Assembly (NCBI RefSeq): GCF_017592335.1
Contig: NZ_JACNMP010000015.1
Span: forward strand, 1-64,000
Origin: Pseudaestuariivita rosea
GTDB lineage: Bacteria; Pseudomonadota; Alphaproteobacteria; Rhodobacterales; Rhodobacteraceae
Direction: 5' to 3'
DNA length: 64,000 nt
Part shown: piece after piece, positions 52,838 to 61,824 of the stretch
Layout: the number at the start of each line of letters is the position of its first letter
Numbering within the stretch: the first letter of the stretch is position 1
Made by a program: the position numbers and the translations under genes
The notes under the pieces: generated by a model
The model's input: only the letters and a program-made list of their open reading frames with translations
Told to the model about the DNA's origin: nothing
Database searches by the model: none

Positions 52838-54700
52838 ATGATGGATGACAGTAAAAGCCTTCCAAACAGCCGGCCGGAAGACCCACTGTCATCTGATCAC
52901 GGCAAATCAATAAAGAACATCACAGCGATTCATACATTGCAATCCATGGTTTTGCCCGACGCGGGTCTTGGATCAGAGTCCGAGCTTTATATTCGACCAC
53001 ATGGTTCAATTCGTCTGTCAGATGATAGTTCTATTTATCTGCGGACCGGTGCAGAGGTTCATTTCAACACCTGGTTCAATCTATTTAACATCGGCAAATG
53101 GGTCAGATTTTGCGATTTGCAGGACTTGCACCTTTCTGTCCGTGGCGCAGGTCATGTAGAACTGACTATCTATATGACCGATCCGCATAATGGACGTTCA
53201 GAGATCGGGTCCCAAGTCCTGTCATTGAACGGCGAATGCAAAACTGCCATCGACATCCCAGATCTAAGCGCAACTGACACACAGGGGGTTTTGTACTTTA
53301 GGCTGCGCGCTTTGGACGACACAACGTTAAACGGCGCATGTTGGCAAACACGCCAAACGCCGCGACGGGTACCCGAGCTGATGCTTGTCATCACGACATA
53401 TCAGCGTGAACAGACCGTTGCAGTATCCATGAAGCGGTTTGAGGATTTCGTGGCAACGTCGGTTCTGGCACCGCATTTGCACCTGACGGTCATTGATAAC
53501 GGCAACAGCATCGAACCGGCATCAACTGGCAAAATCACTATTGTCGCAAACCGCAATTTTGGCGGTGCAGGTGGCTTCGCCCGTGGTCTGATCGAAGCAG
53601 GCGAACAAGGAAGTACCCACTGCCTGTTCATGGATGATGATGCCGCGGTCCACATGGATGCTGTCGCACGTGCCTGGGCTTTTCTTGCTTTTGCACATGA
53701 CCCGGATACGGCCGTTGCGGGTGCTATGATCAGCAACACCTGTAAATGGCAACTTTGGGAAAACGGTGCGATCTTCAACAACCTGTGTGTGCCCCAGTTC
53801 ACCGGCACTGACCTGCGTGAGCAAGATCAGATCATATCGATGGAATATGAGACCAACCAACCTGCACCCAGGCTTATGTATGGCGGTTGGTGGTTCTTTG
53901 CTTTTCCAATCGCCAGTGTACGTCATATGCCTTTTCCGTTTTTCGTCCGCGGAGACGATATAAGTTTTGGTCTGGCAAATGATTTCAAGATCGTCCGCCT
54001 GAACGGCGTTGTGTCTTTTCAAGACGGCTTTGCGGGCAAGGAAAGCCCATTGGTGATGTATCTTGATCTACGTAACCACCTGGTTCATCATCTGGTTTTT
54101 CCAGAGCTTGAGGTGGGCTGGCATGGACTTACACGTATCGCATTATGGTTTTTTCTGAAGAGTCTGATCCGGCTGCATTATGAAACCATGACCGCACTGA
54201 ATATGGCAGTTGAAGACGTCTTGCAGGGCCCCGATTTCTTCGGCCAAAACCCCGATTTTACCGAGCGACGAAAACAGTTGGCGGCCCTTCGGAAAAACGA
54301 AGCCTGGTCAGACAGGGAACTGCCGGTAGAGTTGTCCGAGCGACGGAATATCTCGTTTGAAAACCCCATAACGCGTGGCCTGATGAAGCTGACAGCAAAT
54401 GGTCATTTGCTGCCATTTTTCCGACTGTACGGAAATCACCTGATCATGAGTCCCGAAACCAGAACTTATGTCAGACCCGCTTGGGGTGCTGCCAAAATCA
54501 CCGTGATCAATCCGGAAACGGGCCAGAACTATACAGTAACGCACTCGAAATCAGCGGTATTTCGCGAAGGCTTTCGGATGATCAGAAACATCTGGAGACT
54601 ATACCGCGCCTATCCAAAATTGGTCACCGACTGGCGAACGGGCTACGATAAACTAACCACAACCGACTACTGGAAAAGTGTCTTGAGACCGACGAAATAG
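52838..54700 (+). CDS. Galactofuranosyltransferase-like family 2 glycosyltransferase
   Basis: The 620-residue protein has an N-terminal beta-sandwich region (about 40-175) followed by a GT-A domain starting ELMLVITTYQREQTVAVSMK near residue 185. The metal-binding DDD is in HCLFMDDDAAVH, and NRNFGGAGGFARGLIEAGEQG is the hallmark of GlfT2-like enzymes, which polymerise galactofuranose. C-terminal helices follow. The glf gene two positions upstream supplies the donor. The frame has two starting Met codons (52838 and 52841). It is 16 bases from the preceding gene, so likely in one operon. Confidence 0.82.
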   Translation: MMDDSKSLPNSRPEDPLSSDHGKSIKNITAIHTLQSMVLPDAGLGSESELYIRPHGSIRLSDDSSIYLRTGAEVHFNTWFNLFNIGKWVRFCDLQDLHLSVRGAGHVELTIYMTDPHNGRSEIGSQVLSLNGECKTAIDIPDLSATDTQGVLYFRLRALDDTTLNGACWQTRQTPRRVPELMLVITTYQREQTVAVSMKRFEDFVATSVLAPHLHLTVIDNGNSIEPASTGKITIVANRNFGGAGGFARGLIEAGEQGSTHCLFMDDDAAVHMDAVARAWAFLAFAHDPDTAVAGAMISNTCKWQLWENGAIFNNLCVPQFTGTDLREQDQIISMEYETNQPAPRLMYGGWWFFAFPIASVRHMPFPFFVRGDDISFGLANDFKIVRLNGVVSFQDGFAGKESPLVMYLDLRNHLVHHLVFPELEVGWHGLTRIALWFFLKSLIRLHYETMTALNMAVEDVLQGPDFFGQNPDFTERRKQLAALRKNEAWSDRELPVELSERRNISFENPITRGLMKLTANGHLLPFFRLYGNHLIMSPETRTYVRPAWGAAKITVINPETGQNYTVTHSKSAVFREGFRMIRNIWRLYRAYPKLVTDWRTGYDKLTTTDYWKSVLRPTK

Positions 54701-54734
54701 GGCATCAGTCGGCAGAGCCATCCGTTTTCTGTTT

Positions 54735-55340
54735 TTACCACATCGTTTTTGCCGCGCGGGCGGGCCAGGCCTGGTCGTAGGGGGCGCCGCCCACTTCGCC
54801 TTTGGTCATGGCGGACAGTATTTCGCCGACCGTTGGCAGACCTTCGCTTTCATCACCGCGGGTCCAAAGGCCGGATCGGATCAGCGCGCGGGCGCATTGG
54901 GTGTAGATTTCGCGGATGCGAATGATGATGACACTTCGGGGGTTTTGGCCGGCCTGTTCGAACTGTGTCAGCATGGATGTGTTCCCAGTCAGCTTTGCTT
55001 CGCCATTCAGGCGGACAACGTTGTTTGACCCTGGGACCATAAACATCAGTGACACACGCCCATCGCGCACGATGTTTCGCAGGCTGTCGATCCGATTATT
55101 ACCGCGCCAATCCGGCATCGCCAGTGTTTGGGGGTCGATTTCATGCACGACAGGGCCATCATCCCCCCGAGGGCTGCCGTCGGTGCCTTCGGGACCGACC
55201 GTCGACAGAACGCAAAACCGGGACGCCATAATCCAGCGGCGATATTCCGACGTCATCTGATGGGCGACCTTGCGCGTCGCCTCGGGGCGGGGTGCGCCAT
55301 AAAGTTTTTCAAGATCGTCAATGCTGGTGATAAAGTCCAT
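54735..55340 (-). CDS. Pyridoxamine 5'-phosphate oxidase family protein
   Basis: The 201-residue protein has the split-barrel flavin-binding fold of the PNPOx-like group: RWIMASRFCVLSTVGPEGTDGSPRGDDG, VSLMFMVPGSNNVVRLNGEAKLT and IIIRIREIYTQCARALIRS. It matches the MSMEG_1061-like family of FMN- or F420-binding proteins. Its reaction is unknown. It lies 13 bases after plsC on the same strand and so may be the last gene of the ftsE-ftsX-plsC operon. Confidence 0.8.
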   Translation of the reverse strand: MDFITSIDDLEKLYGAPRPEATRKVAHQMTSEYRRWIMASRFCVLSTVGPEGTDGSPRGDDGPVVHEIDPQTLAMPDWRGNNRIDSLRNIVRDGRVSLMFMVPGSNNVVRLNGEAKLTGNTSMLTQFEQAGQNPRSVIIIRIREIYTQCARALIRSGLWTRGDESEGLPTVGEILSAMTKGEVGGAPYDQAWPARAAKTMW

Positions 55341-55353
55341 GAACCACCCCTTT

Positions 55354-56085
55354 TCACGTCAGATATTGCTGTGCCTCTTCCATCAACCGGTCCGAGGCCG
55401 CTTCGATACTGTCCACCATACGCGTCATGAAATCATCGCGCGATAGCCCCGGCGGGATGGGATCAAGAAACTCAACCACGGCAACACCAGGTTTGCGCAT
55501 GATGCCCTTACGCGGCCAGAAAACACCAACATTTGTGGCCACCGGCACACAAGGCTGACCAAGCTGTTCGTATATCAGATAGGTGCCGATTTTATAGTCC
55601 GCCTTCACGCCCGGCGCGACGCGGGTGCCTTGCGGATAGATCACCAGTTGCCCAGGGTTCTGTCGACCGGCCGAGACATCTTCCAACATCTTGGGAATGG
55701 CCTTGCCGCGTTTGTTGCGGTCAACCGGCACGCAGCCCATGCGATAGGCATATTGACCGATAAAGGGTGCCCAAAGCAGTTCTTTCTTCATAATAAACTT
55801 CGGCATCGGGATGGCGGCATAGATCATCATGATGTCCAGAAAGGACTGGTGTTTGGCGGCGATCATGACCTCATCCGTCGGTGGTGTGCCGCGGATCTCG
55901 GTCCGAAGGCCCAGGATCCACTTTGCACTGAACTGAGCCCAACGGGCATATTGATAACAGGTCCACCGCGCGACCTTGCCGCTGAACATGGCCAAGGGGG
56001 CAAAACCAATCCCCATGATCGCCATTAAGATATAGATTTGAATGACATAGATCAGGGATCTGATCCATTGAACGACGTTGGTCAC
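55354..56085 (-). CDS. plsC: 1-acyl-sn-glycerol-3-phosphate acyltransferase
   Basis: The 243-residue inner-membrane enzyme has an N-terminal helix (VIQIYILMAIMGIGFAPLAM), the catalytic AKHQSFLDIM (HX4D, with Gln at position 2) and the acyl acceptor motif YPQGTRVAPG. PlsC adds the second acyl chain to lysophosphatidic acid. It overlaps the stop of ftsX by one base, so they are co-translated. It is the most distant gene of the cell division pair's operon and links envelope growth to division only by position. Confidence 0.9.
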   Translation of the reverse strand: MTNVVQWIRSLIYVIQIYILMAIMGIGFAPLAMFSGKVARWTCYQYARWAQFSAKWILGLRTEIRGTPPTDEVMIAAKHQSFLDIMMIYAAIPMPKFIMKKELLWAPFIGQYAYRMGCVPVDRNKRGKAIPKMLEDVSAGRQNPGQLVIYPQGTRVAPGVKADYKIGTYLIYEQLGQPCVPVATNVGVFWPRKGIMRKPGVAVVEFLDPIPPGLSRDDFMTRMVDSIEAASDRLMEEAQQYLT

Positions 56086-56990
56086 TAGGTAAGCTCCTGT
56101 AAAAGGCGAAGCGCGGCGGTGCGTGTCGCCGCAAAGGCAATCAGTGCAAAAAGCAAAGGCATCATCAAAGGCAACAGCCAGCCCAAACCTGTAAAGCCGA
56201 TACCCGTCAGAAATCCTGCGGTTGCGGCCGCCGATGGCAGAAATGCAACGGTGATCGTTGCGATCAAGGCGCCTGCCCCGGCGCCCGTCAGTGTGCGCAG
56301 GGTAAACCGGCGCACGAACACCTTGGCGATAAAGGCATCCTTGGCCCCGATCCGCCGCAAAACCGAAATGGTTTTGAAATTACCTGCCAGTGACGCTTTG
56401 GCGCCCAGACTAACGATGGCCGCTGCCGTGGCCAGGATCAGCACAAGACTGGCCGCCGCCAAAATGCGCAGGCCCCTGGCCGAGCGGACAAGCGGGTCAC
56501 GCCAGGCCGAATGATCGTCAAAACGCGCATTCGGCGCCTCGCCCTGAAGCCGCAGCACCAGTCCTTCGGCATCAAAGCCCTGGGGGGCGGGAATAACTTC
56601 GATCAGTTGTGGGATGGCCAGATTTTCGATGGGGATTTCGTCACCGAACCAGGGCGACAGCAGATCACGTTGTTCTTGCGGCGTCAGAGCGCGTGCGCTG
56701 GCCACACCTTCGGTCGTTTCCAGAACGCGCAGGGCGGCATCGGTCTGGGCCTGACGCTGATCCTGTGGGCCATCAACAATCACGGTGACGCTCTGCGCCA
56801 TTTCCTGTGACCAGGTGTTTGCAAGCCGTCCGGCAGCCACGGCAATGGCCAAAGCGAAAACAGCCAGAAACGCCATCGTCGCCGCTGCGAAAAAGACCAG
56901 CCAGGCGGTATGACCGCGGGCCGGTACGATACCATCCGCCCGCAGATCACCCGCAAAAAAATCAAAAAACGCGCGCAGCCAAGCCATCAC
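56085..56990 (-). CDS. ftsX: Cell division protein FtsX
   Basis: The 301-residue protein has a short cytoplasmic N terminus, a first membrane segment at about 28-53 (AWLVFFAAATMAFLAVFALA), a periplasmic domain of about 120 residues, and three further helices. It is the permease-like partner of FtsE in the divisome and, in many bacteria, activates peptidoglycan amidases through EnvC-like factors. The gene overlaps ftsE by four bases and plsC by one, the canonical tight operon. Confidence 0.88.
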   Translation of the reverse strand: MMAWLRAFFDFFAGDLRADGIVPARGHTAWLVFFAAATMAFLAVFALAIAVAAGRLANTWSQEMAQSVTVIVDGPQDQRQAQTDAALRVLETTEGVASARALTPQEQRDLLSPWFGDEIPIENLAIPQLIEVIPAPQGFDAEGLVLRLQGEAPNARFDDHSAWRDPLVRSARGLRILAAASLVLILATAAAIVSLGAKASLAGNFKTISVLRRIGAKDAFIAKVFVRRFTLRTLTGAGAGALIATITVAFLPSAAATAGFLTGIGFTGLGWLLPLMMPLLFALIAFAATRTAALRLLQELT

Positions 56991-57655
56991 AAATCGACCT
57001 CGGCCAGTTGGACGTGGCCGTCTTTGATACGCAACACCCGCGTTGAAACCTGAGATTTGGCAGTGCGTATCAGATTAAGATCATGCGTGGCGATCAAAAC
57101 GGTGGTGCCCATCTTGTTCAGCTCTAACAGCAGCGTCATGATGCGCTGCGACATCTCCCAATCAACATTACCTGTGGGTTCGTCCGCCAGCACCAATTCA
57201 GGCGCCATGATCAAGGCGCGCGCCAACGCCGCACGCTGTCGTTCGCCACCTGAAAGTTCGGGCGGGAAAGCATCGGCACGGTGCCCCAGCCCGACCCATG
57301 CCAGAAGTTCGGCAAAATCATCAGTTACAGATTTACCGCTGACCGTCAGCGGCAGACAGATGTTCTGGCTGATCGTCAAATGATCCAGGAAAGCACAGTC
57401 CTGGTGAACAAGACCGACACGGCGGCGCAACAGGGCCACCTGATCCCGGTCCATCCCATGTGCCGGCTGACCGAACAAAGTCACCTGGCCCGATGTCGGC
57501 AATAGCTCTGCATAAAGCAGTTTCAGCAAGGTCGATTTTCCGGCCCCTGACGGCCCGGTCAGAAAGTGAAATGACCCCGGGGCGATGCCAAAGGACATAT
57601 CTGACAGAAGTGGTGTATCGTCGTAACGGTAACTTGCTGCCTCAAGCTGGATCAC
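56987..57655 (-). CDS. ftsE: Cell division ATP-binding protein FtsE
   Basis: The 222-residue ATPase has Walker A GPSGAGKSTLLKLLYAEL, signature LSGGERQRAALARAL and Walker B ELVLADEPTGNVD. FtsE acts with FtsX at the septum in the inner membrane and regulates peptidoglycan hydrolysis. Its stop overlaps the ftsX start by four bases. The gene is divergent from the zinc-ribbon gene, and the gap of 159 bases holds both promoters. Confidence 0.94.
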   Translation of the reverse strand: MIQLEAASYRYDDTPLLSDMSFGIAPGSFHFLTGPSGAGKSTLLKLLYAELLPTSGQVTLFGQPAHGMDRDQVALLRRRVGLVHQDCAFLDHLTISQNICLPLTVSGKSVTDDFAELLAWVGLGHRADAFPPELSGGERQRAALARALIMAPELVLADEPTGNVDWEMSQRIMTLLLELNKMGTTVLIATHDLNLIRTAKSQVSTRVLRIKDGHVQLAEVDL

Positions 57656-57814
57656 GTGACGTTCCCTGTTCTTTGGCCTCCGTAATGCCGCACAGTTTGG
57701 TGTGTTTCAATGATTTGCGTGCTTAATTTCATTGCTCTTCTGCTAAGTATTGTTAAACATAAGCGAAAATGCGCATGTAAAGCGTTGTAACCGTCATCGA
57801 GAGCAGGTGTCGAT

Positions 57815-58567
57815 ATGCGATTGAAATGTCCGAATTGTGGGGCACAGTATGAGATTTCCGAGGATGTGATCCCGGATCAGGGCCGTGATGTGCAATGTTC
57901 AAACTGCGGTCATACGTGGTTTCAGGGGCCCGATGCCCTTGGGCATGAAGACGATGAAGAGGTCGTCGAAGATGCTGAGGTCCAGGCTGAAACGACTGAG
58001 ACTGACAACGAAGATGACCACGATACTGTTGCCGAAGATAGTGATGATGACGAAGACGGCCCCCCACCCGGCCGTCCCGCCCCCAAGCGACGTGAACTGC
58101 CGGAAGAAATCGCAAGCGTTTTGCGTCAGGAAGCCGAATTCGAAGTCCGCGCCCGTGACGCGACACCGGAACCGATTGAAACTCAGCCCGATCTGGGTTT
58201 GGTCGCAGGATCGGCCGAAGCGAAATCAGTCACAGCCCCCGTTATCGGGTCGGCGATCGCGGCGGGGTTAAGCGATGACAAACCGGCCGAGGATCTGCCG
58301 GACATCAACGACATCAATTCAACGCTGATCGCGCAAGCCCCCCCGGCGACGCAAACCGCCGACGCCGAACAGGCAAAAGGCGGTTTTGGCAAAGGCTTTC
58401 TGACAGTTGTTGCCATAGGTGCTGTCGCATTGGCCCTTTATGCCTATGCCCCACAGATCAGTCAGAGCGTTCCGGGACTATCGGCCGCGATGGAGGGCTA
58501 TTCAGATACAATTGACGGTTTGAGGCTTTGGATCGACGGGACATTGCAACAGGTTGTCGCGTCATAG
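57815..58567 (+). CDS. MJ0042-type zinc-ribbon protein with acidic linker
   Basis: The 250-residue protein starts MRLKCPNCGAQYEISEDVIP and continues to CSNCGHTW, a CxxC-x22-CxxC zinc ribbon of the MJ0042 type. An acidic, low-complexity stretch follows (residues 45-90), then a possible membrane segment near 192-212 (FLTVVAIGAVALALYAYAPQ), and a short C-terminal domain. Proteins of this build are common in Rhodobacterales, with unknown role. It is divergent from ftsE, and convergent with the gene at 58587. Confidence 0.72.
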   Translation: MRLKCPNCGAQYEISEDVIPDQGRDVQCSNCGHTWFQGPDALGHEDDEEVVEDAEVQAETTETDNEDDHDTVAEDSDDDEDGPPPGRPAPKRRELPEEIASVLRQEAEFEVRARDATPEPIETQPDLGLVAGSAEAKSVTAPVIGSAIAAGLSDDKPAEDLPDINDINSTLIAQAPPATQTADAEQAKGGFGKGFLTVVAIGAVALALYAYAPQISQSVPGLSAAMEGYSDTIDGLRLWIDGTLQQVVAS

Positions 58568-58586
58568 CCGCGGCCCAAACGGCAGC

Positions 58587-59420
58587 TCAGCCCGCTTTGC
58601 ACCCATGAATATCGACGCTTGCTGTCCGGCGGATGACGGTGAACCGCAGCGTACTGCGATCCAGCATAATCGGACCACCGGAATCGCTTTGCATTTCAAC
58701 CTTTACGGTCAGCATGTCGCCCTTACGATCTGTTGACGCCTCGCTGATCCAGATATCAGAATTATTCGCCTCAACTACCGCGATTTCCTCGCCCGGATCA
58801 TTGCCAACGTAGGGCATACGGATCTGAGTCATTAGCTCAAGACCATCTGCGGTCGGGGCAATACGGCAGGTCACATCGCGAACGTCGGCTTCCTTGGCGG
58901 TCAGGGGCAGGTCAAGCAAAGCCGCAAAAACCTCAGGGTCCTTTTGGCCATCGTTGGGCAGACTTGCTCTGAATTTCAGGGTGGCCGGGATGCAGACATC
59001 TTTGCAGACCCCCAAATCAACCGACCCGCGCAGCCTGATGTTATTTTGCCGATCTGGCGTCAGCTTAATCGGGATAACGACCACATCGGAATACCCAAAT
59101 GTGCGGAACCCGTCCTGATCATGAACTTGCGGAACAGGCCACAAAACATCGACCGCCCGAAGGTTTCGCGACCCGCGCCAACTGAATGTCGGTGGAATAC
59201 CCGCATCCCCTGGCGCACGCCAATAGGTTTTCCAACCGGGCGCCATTGTCAGACGCAGCCCCGCCATATGCGTGCCTTCCGCGGTGCGCCAACCGGACAG
59301 CACGTCGGCCTTGATGACGTCATCCAGCGACTCAGCCCGCGCAAAGGTTGCAATACAAAGGAAGAGGGATATGGCAGCAGCTCTGATCATTTTTCCTACA
59401 ATAGGCAGTCTTCTGCGCAT
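58587..59420 (-). CDS. DsbD N-terminal domain protein
   Basis: The 277-residue exported protein has a signal peptide ([19 protein letters not shown] after an in-frame internal Met at 59390, the more likely start) and the DsbD alpha-domain pattern [29 protein letters not shown] and [14 protein letters not shown]. The two cysteines in VCKDVC sit where the redox pair of DsbD-alpha lies, but the transmembrane domain of DsbD is absent. It is probably a periplasmic thiol-disulfide or electron-transfer protein. Confidence 0.72.
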   Translation of the reverse strand: MRRRLPIVGKMIRAAAISLFLCIATFARAESLDDVIKADVLSGWRTAEGTHMAGLRLTMAPGWKTYWRAPGDAGIPPTFSWRGSRNLRAVDVLWPVPQVHDQDGFRTFGYSDVVVIPIKLTPDRQNNIRLRGSVDLGVCKDVCIPATLKFRASLPNDGQKDPEVFAALLDLPLTAKEADVRDVTCRIAPTADGLELMTQIRMPYVGNDPGEEIAVVEANNSDIWISEASTDRKGDMLTVKVEMQSDSGGPIMLDRSTLRFTVIRRTASVDIHGCKAG

Positions 59421-59503
59421 GTGAAATCACGAAGAGGCTACAAATGCGTGACCGCGACAATCGTCGCCTTGCACGTTGCACCGCAGCATCACATTTTAGA
59501 TGT

Positions 59504-60070
59504 ATGAGCGACTCGATTGATCTGACAGGTAAGTTGCTGATTGCGATGCCGGGTATGGGTGATCCCCGTTTTGACCGCAGCGTCATCTATATGTGTGCCC
59601 ATTCCGACGAAGGCGCCATGGGTCTGATTGTGAATAAACCAGCCCCCGAGGTCCGCTTTTCCGATCTGCTGGATCAGCTTTCCATCAAAGCGTCGATCAA
59701 TACCCAGAAGGTAACGGTCCACTTTGGCGGGCCTGTTGAACATGGGCGGGGGTTCGTGTTGCACTCGGCCGACTACGGCGCGAATTCTTCAACGTTACGG
59801 GTGGATGACAATGTCGGCATGACCGCAACACTGGACATTCTTGAAGACATCGCAATGGGTGTCGGCCCCGAGGCGTCGCTGATGACACTGGGTTATTCGG
59901 GATGGGGTCCGGGTCAGTTGGAAGATGAGATCGGCCGCAATGGCTGGCTGACCTGCGATGCGAAAATGCCGATTATCTTTGACAGAAATAATGACGGCAA
60001 ATGGTCAGCCGCACTGCAGGAACTTGGGATTGACCCGCTGCTGCTGTCTGCAGAAGCGGGCCACGCCTGA
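59504..60070 (+). CDS. YqgE/AlgH family protein
   Basis: The 188-residue protein has the family motifs [51 protein letters not shown] and [15 protein letters not shown]. AlgH proteins are conserved but of unclear function. The start at 59504 gives the typical length and start (MSDSIDLTG), although the frame is open from 59444. It is convergent with the hydrolase at 60071, with no space between stop codons. Confidence 0.9.
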   Translation: MSDSIDLTGKLLIAMPGMGDPRFDRSVIYMCAHSDEGAMGLIVNKPAPEVRFSDLLDQLSIKASINTQKVTVHFGGPVEHGRGFVLHSADYGANSSTLRVDDNVGMTATLDILEDIAMGVGPEASLMTLGYSGWGPGQLEDEIGRNGWLTCDAKMPIIFDRNNDGKWSAALQELGIDPLLLSAEAGHA

Positions 60071-61024
60071 TCAGCGGTTTTCGTCAAACAATGCGCATGT
60101 GCGCGCGAATACGTGATTGCGCACGTCGGGACGTTCCATCATGACCTCATGTTCCGAGTCAGGCACGACCAGCATTTCGCCGTTCTGCCAGTCTTCCATC
60201 CGCTTTTTGATCCGCACAGGATCAACAATGCGTTCGTTGCTTCCGACAACACAAAGGGCGGGAATATCCGGGGCCGGACGAGCCGTCAGGCGATTGATTT
60301 CACGCAGGGCTTCATTCAGCCATTGCATGCTGGGTCCGCCCAAGCACAGATCGGGATGCTTGTTCAGCTGATCACGCATATGATCGAACATTTCGCGATC
60401 CCGCGTCAGCGTGTTGTCGTCGAAATCGGCGCTGAGAACATAGGGCACAGGTTTGGTGCTGGGGGTGTATTTCCCGCCCAGACCAACGTAACGGGCCAGC
60501 CATGTGACGCTCCATGCAACGGGACGCAGGGCCGGTGTGACCTGAATGCCCCACATGGGTGCGGTGAACACAGCCGCTTTGACCGGCGCGCCCTCATAGA
60601 CTGCCCGCAAACCAATCGCGCCGCCCATTGAATGACCGATCAGAAAATAAGGCTTGGGCAACTCAAGCTCTTCGGCCGCCTTCAAAACAGCGCGGACATC
60701 GTGTTGATAGTCGGGGAAATTTGCGACATGGCCCGCGTTAGGGTCTTTCAAAAGGCGCGCACCTAAACCCTGCCCCCGCCAATCGACGACAAATGTTGTG
60801 TAGCCTCGCTTGGCGAATTCCTGTCCTGCAAGACCGTATTTTTCGATGTATTCAGTCCGACCCGGGAACAAAAGTATGGTTCCGTGATCGCCGCCGGGAA
60901 AATGCCCGACACGAATACGAAGACCGTCCTGGGTTGTTAGCCAATAGGCTTTTGACCCCTCGGGGGCGTCGGCGATATCGTCGAACAGTGGCGCTTCGAC
61001 GATCTCAGATATGATATCCAGCAT
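60071..61024 (-). CDS. Alpha/beta hydrolase (lysophospholipase-like)
   Basis: The 317-residue protein has LLFPGRTEYIEKYGLAGQEF, VDWRGQGLG, and the nucleophile elbow LIGHSMGGAIGLRAVYEGA with Ser in GHSMG. The C-terminal His is probably in VPDSEHEVMMERPDVRN and an acid in the region NERIVDPVRIKKRMED. It matches PldB-type monoglyceride lipase/lysophospholipases. No signal peptide is present, so it is cytosolic or peripheral to the membrane. It is convergent with algH. Confidence 0.88.
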   Translation of the reverse strand: MLDIISEIVEAPLFDDIADAPEGSKAYWLTTQDGLRIRVGHFPGGDHGTILLFPGRTEYIEKYGLAGQEFAKRGYTTFVVDWRGQGLGARLLKDPNAGHVANFPDYQHDVRAVLKAAEELELPKPYFLIGHSMGGAIGLRAVYEGAPVKAAVFTAPMWGIQVTPALRPVAWSVTWLARYVGLGGKYTPSTKPVPYVLSADFDDNTLTRDREMFDHMRDQLNKHPDLCLGGPSMQWLNEALREINRLTARPAPDIPALCVVGSNERIVDPVRIKKRMEDWQNGEMLVVPDSEHEVMMERPDVRNHVFARTCALFDENR

Positions 61025-61230
61025 TTTTCTGACCCAATAGGTTACTCGGTTTCATCGCAAGTCCCATATCGCTTTACGATCTTGATTGGGTTCACCAGGG
61101 GGGTGGCATTTCCCTGATGATCAGACTGTATAATTAGTCTTTTTTCCTGCCCAAACAATGTCGTCAGTGATTTTCCTTTTGTCTTAAAAATGGGGGTGCA
61201 TTTTACGCGCACCACGCTACACTTGTTAAT

Positions 61231-61791
61231 ATGGGTATTTATGTCGATAAACTGAAACTTAGCTATGTCACGATTTTGCTGACAGTAGGGATTTCCTTAC
61301 CTTTGAGTGCTCAGCAGCAAAATGACGCCGAGTTACTTGAGCGTTTGGGCAATGCAACGCCTGAATCCTACCGTGTGATCGAACGCGAACTGATGCTGGC
61401 CTGGTCAAAATCCGGTTCAGCGTCAATGGATCTGCTGCTTGAGCGTGCACAGGATGCGATTGAGTTGAATGACTATCATGTTGCCTTGCAGCATCTGACG
61501 GCATTGACGGATCATGCACCCGATTTTGCCGAAGCATTTCATCTGCGCGCCACAGCTTACTATGAGCTTGAGATGTATGGCCCTGCACTGGCTGATCTGG
61601 AACGCACGCTTGAACTGAACCCGAACCATTTCGGGGCCATGACAGGCGTCGGATTTATTTTAGAGGAACTGGGCCATCCCGACGCCGCGCTTCGGGCATT
61701 GCGCAAAGTCAAAGAGCTGCATCCAAATTACGTTGATATAGATGAGATGCTGCAATATCTGGAAGGCCAGGTTGAGGGCCGCACCCTTTAA
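61231..61791 (+). CDS. TPR repeat protein, exported
   Basis: The 186-residue protein has an N-terminal signal segment (LSYVTILLTVGISLPLSAQQ) and at least two tetratricopeptide repeats (about residues 80-180: DYHVALQHLTALTDHAPDFA, EMYGPALADLERTLELNPNH, HPDAALRALRKVKELHPNY). Such proteins act as scaffolds in the periplasm. The partner is unknown. A 206-base gap precedes it and the helicase gene follows 33 bases after its stop. Confidence 0.78.
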   Translation: MGIYVDKLKLSYVTILLTVGISLPLSAQQQNDAELLERLGNATPESYRVIERELMLAWSKSGSASMDLLLERAQDAIELNDYHVALQHLTALTDHAPDFAEAFHLRATAYYELEMYGPALADLERTLELNPNHFGAMTGVGFILEELGHPDAALRALRKVKELHPNYVDIDEMLQYLEGQVEGRTL

Positions 61792-61824
61792 ACCAGCATT
61801 TCAGGCGCGACATCAGGAGTTCCC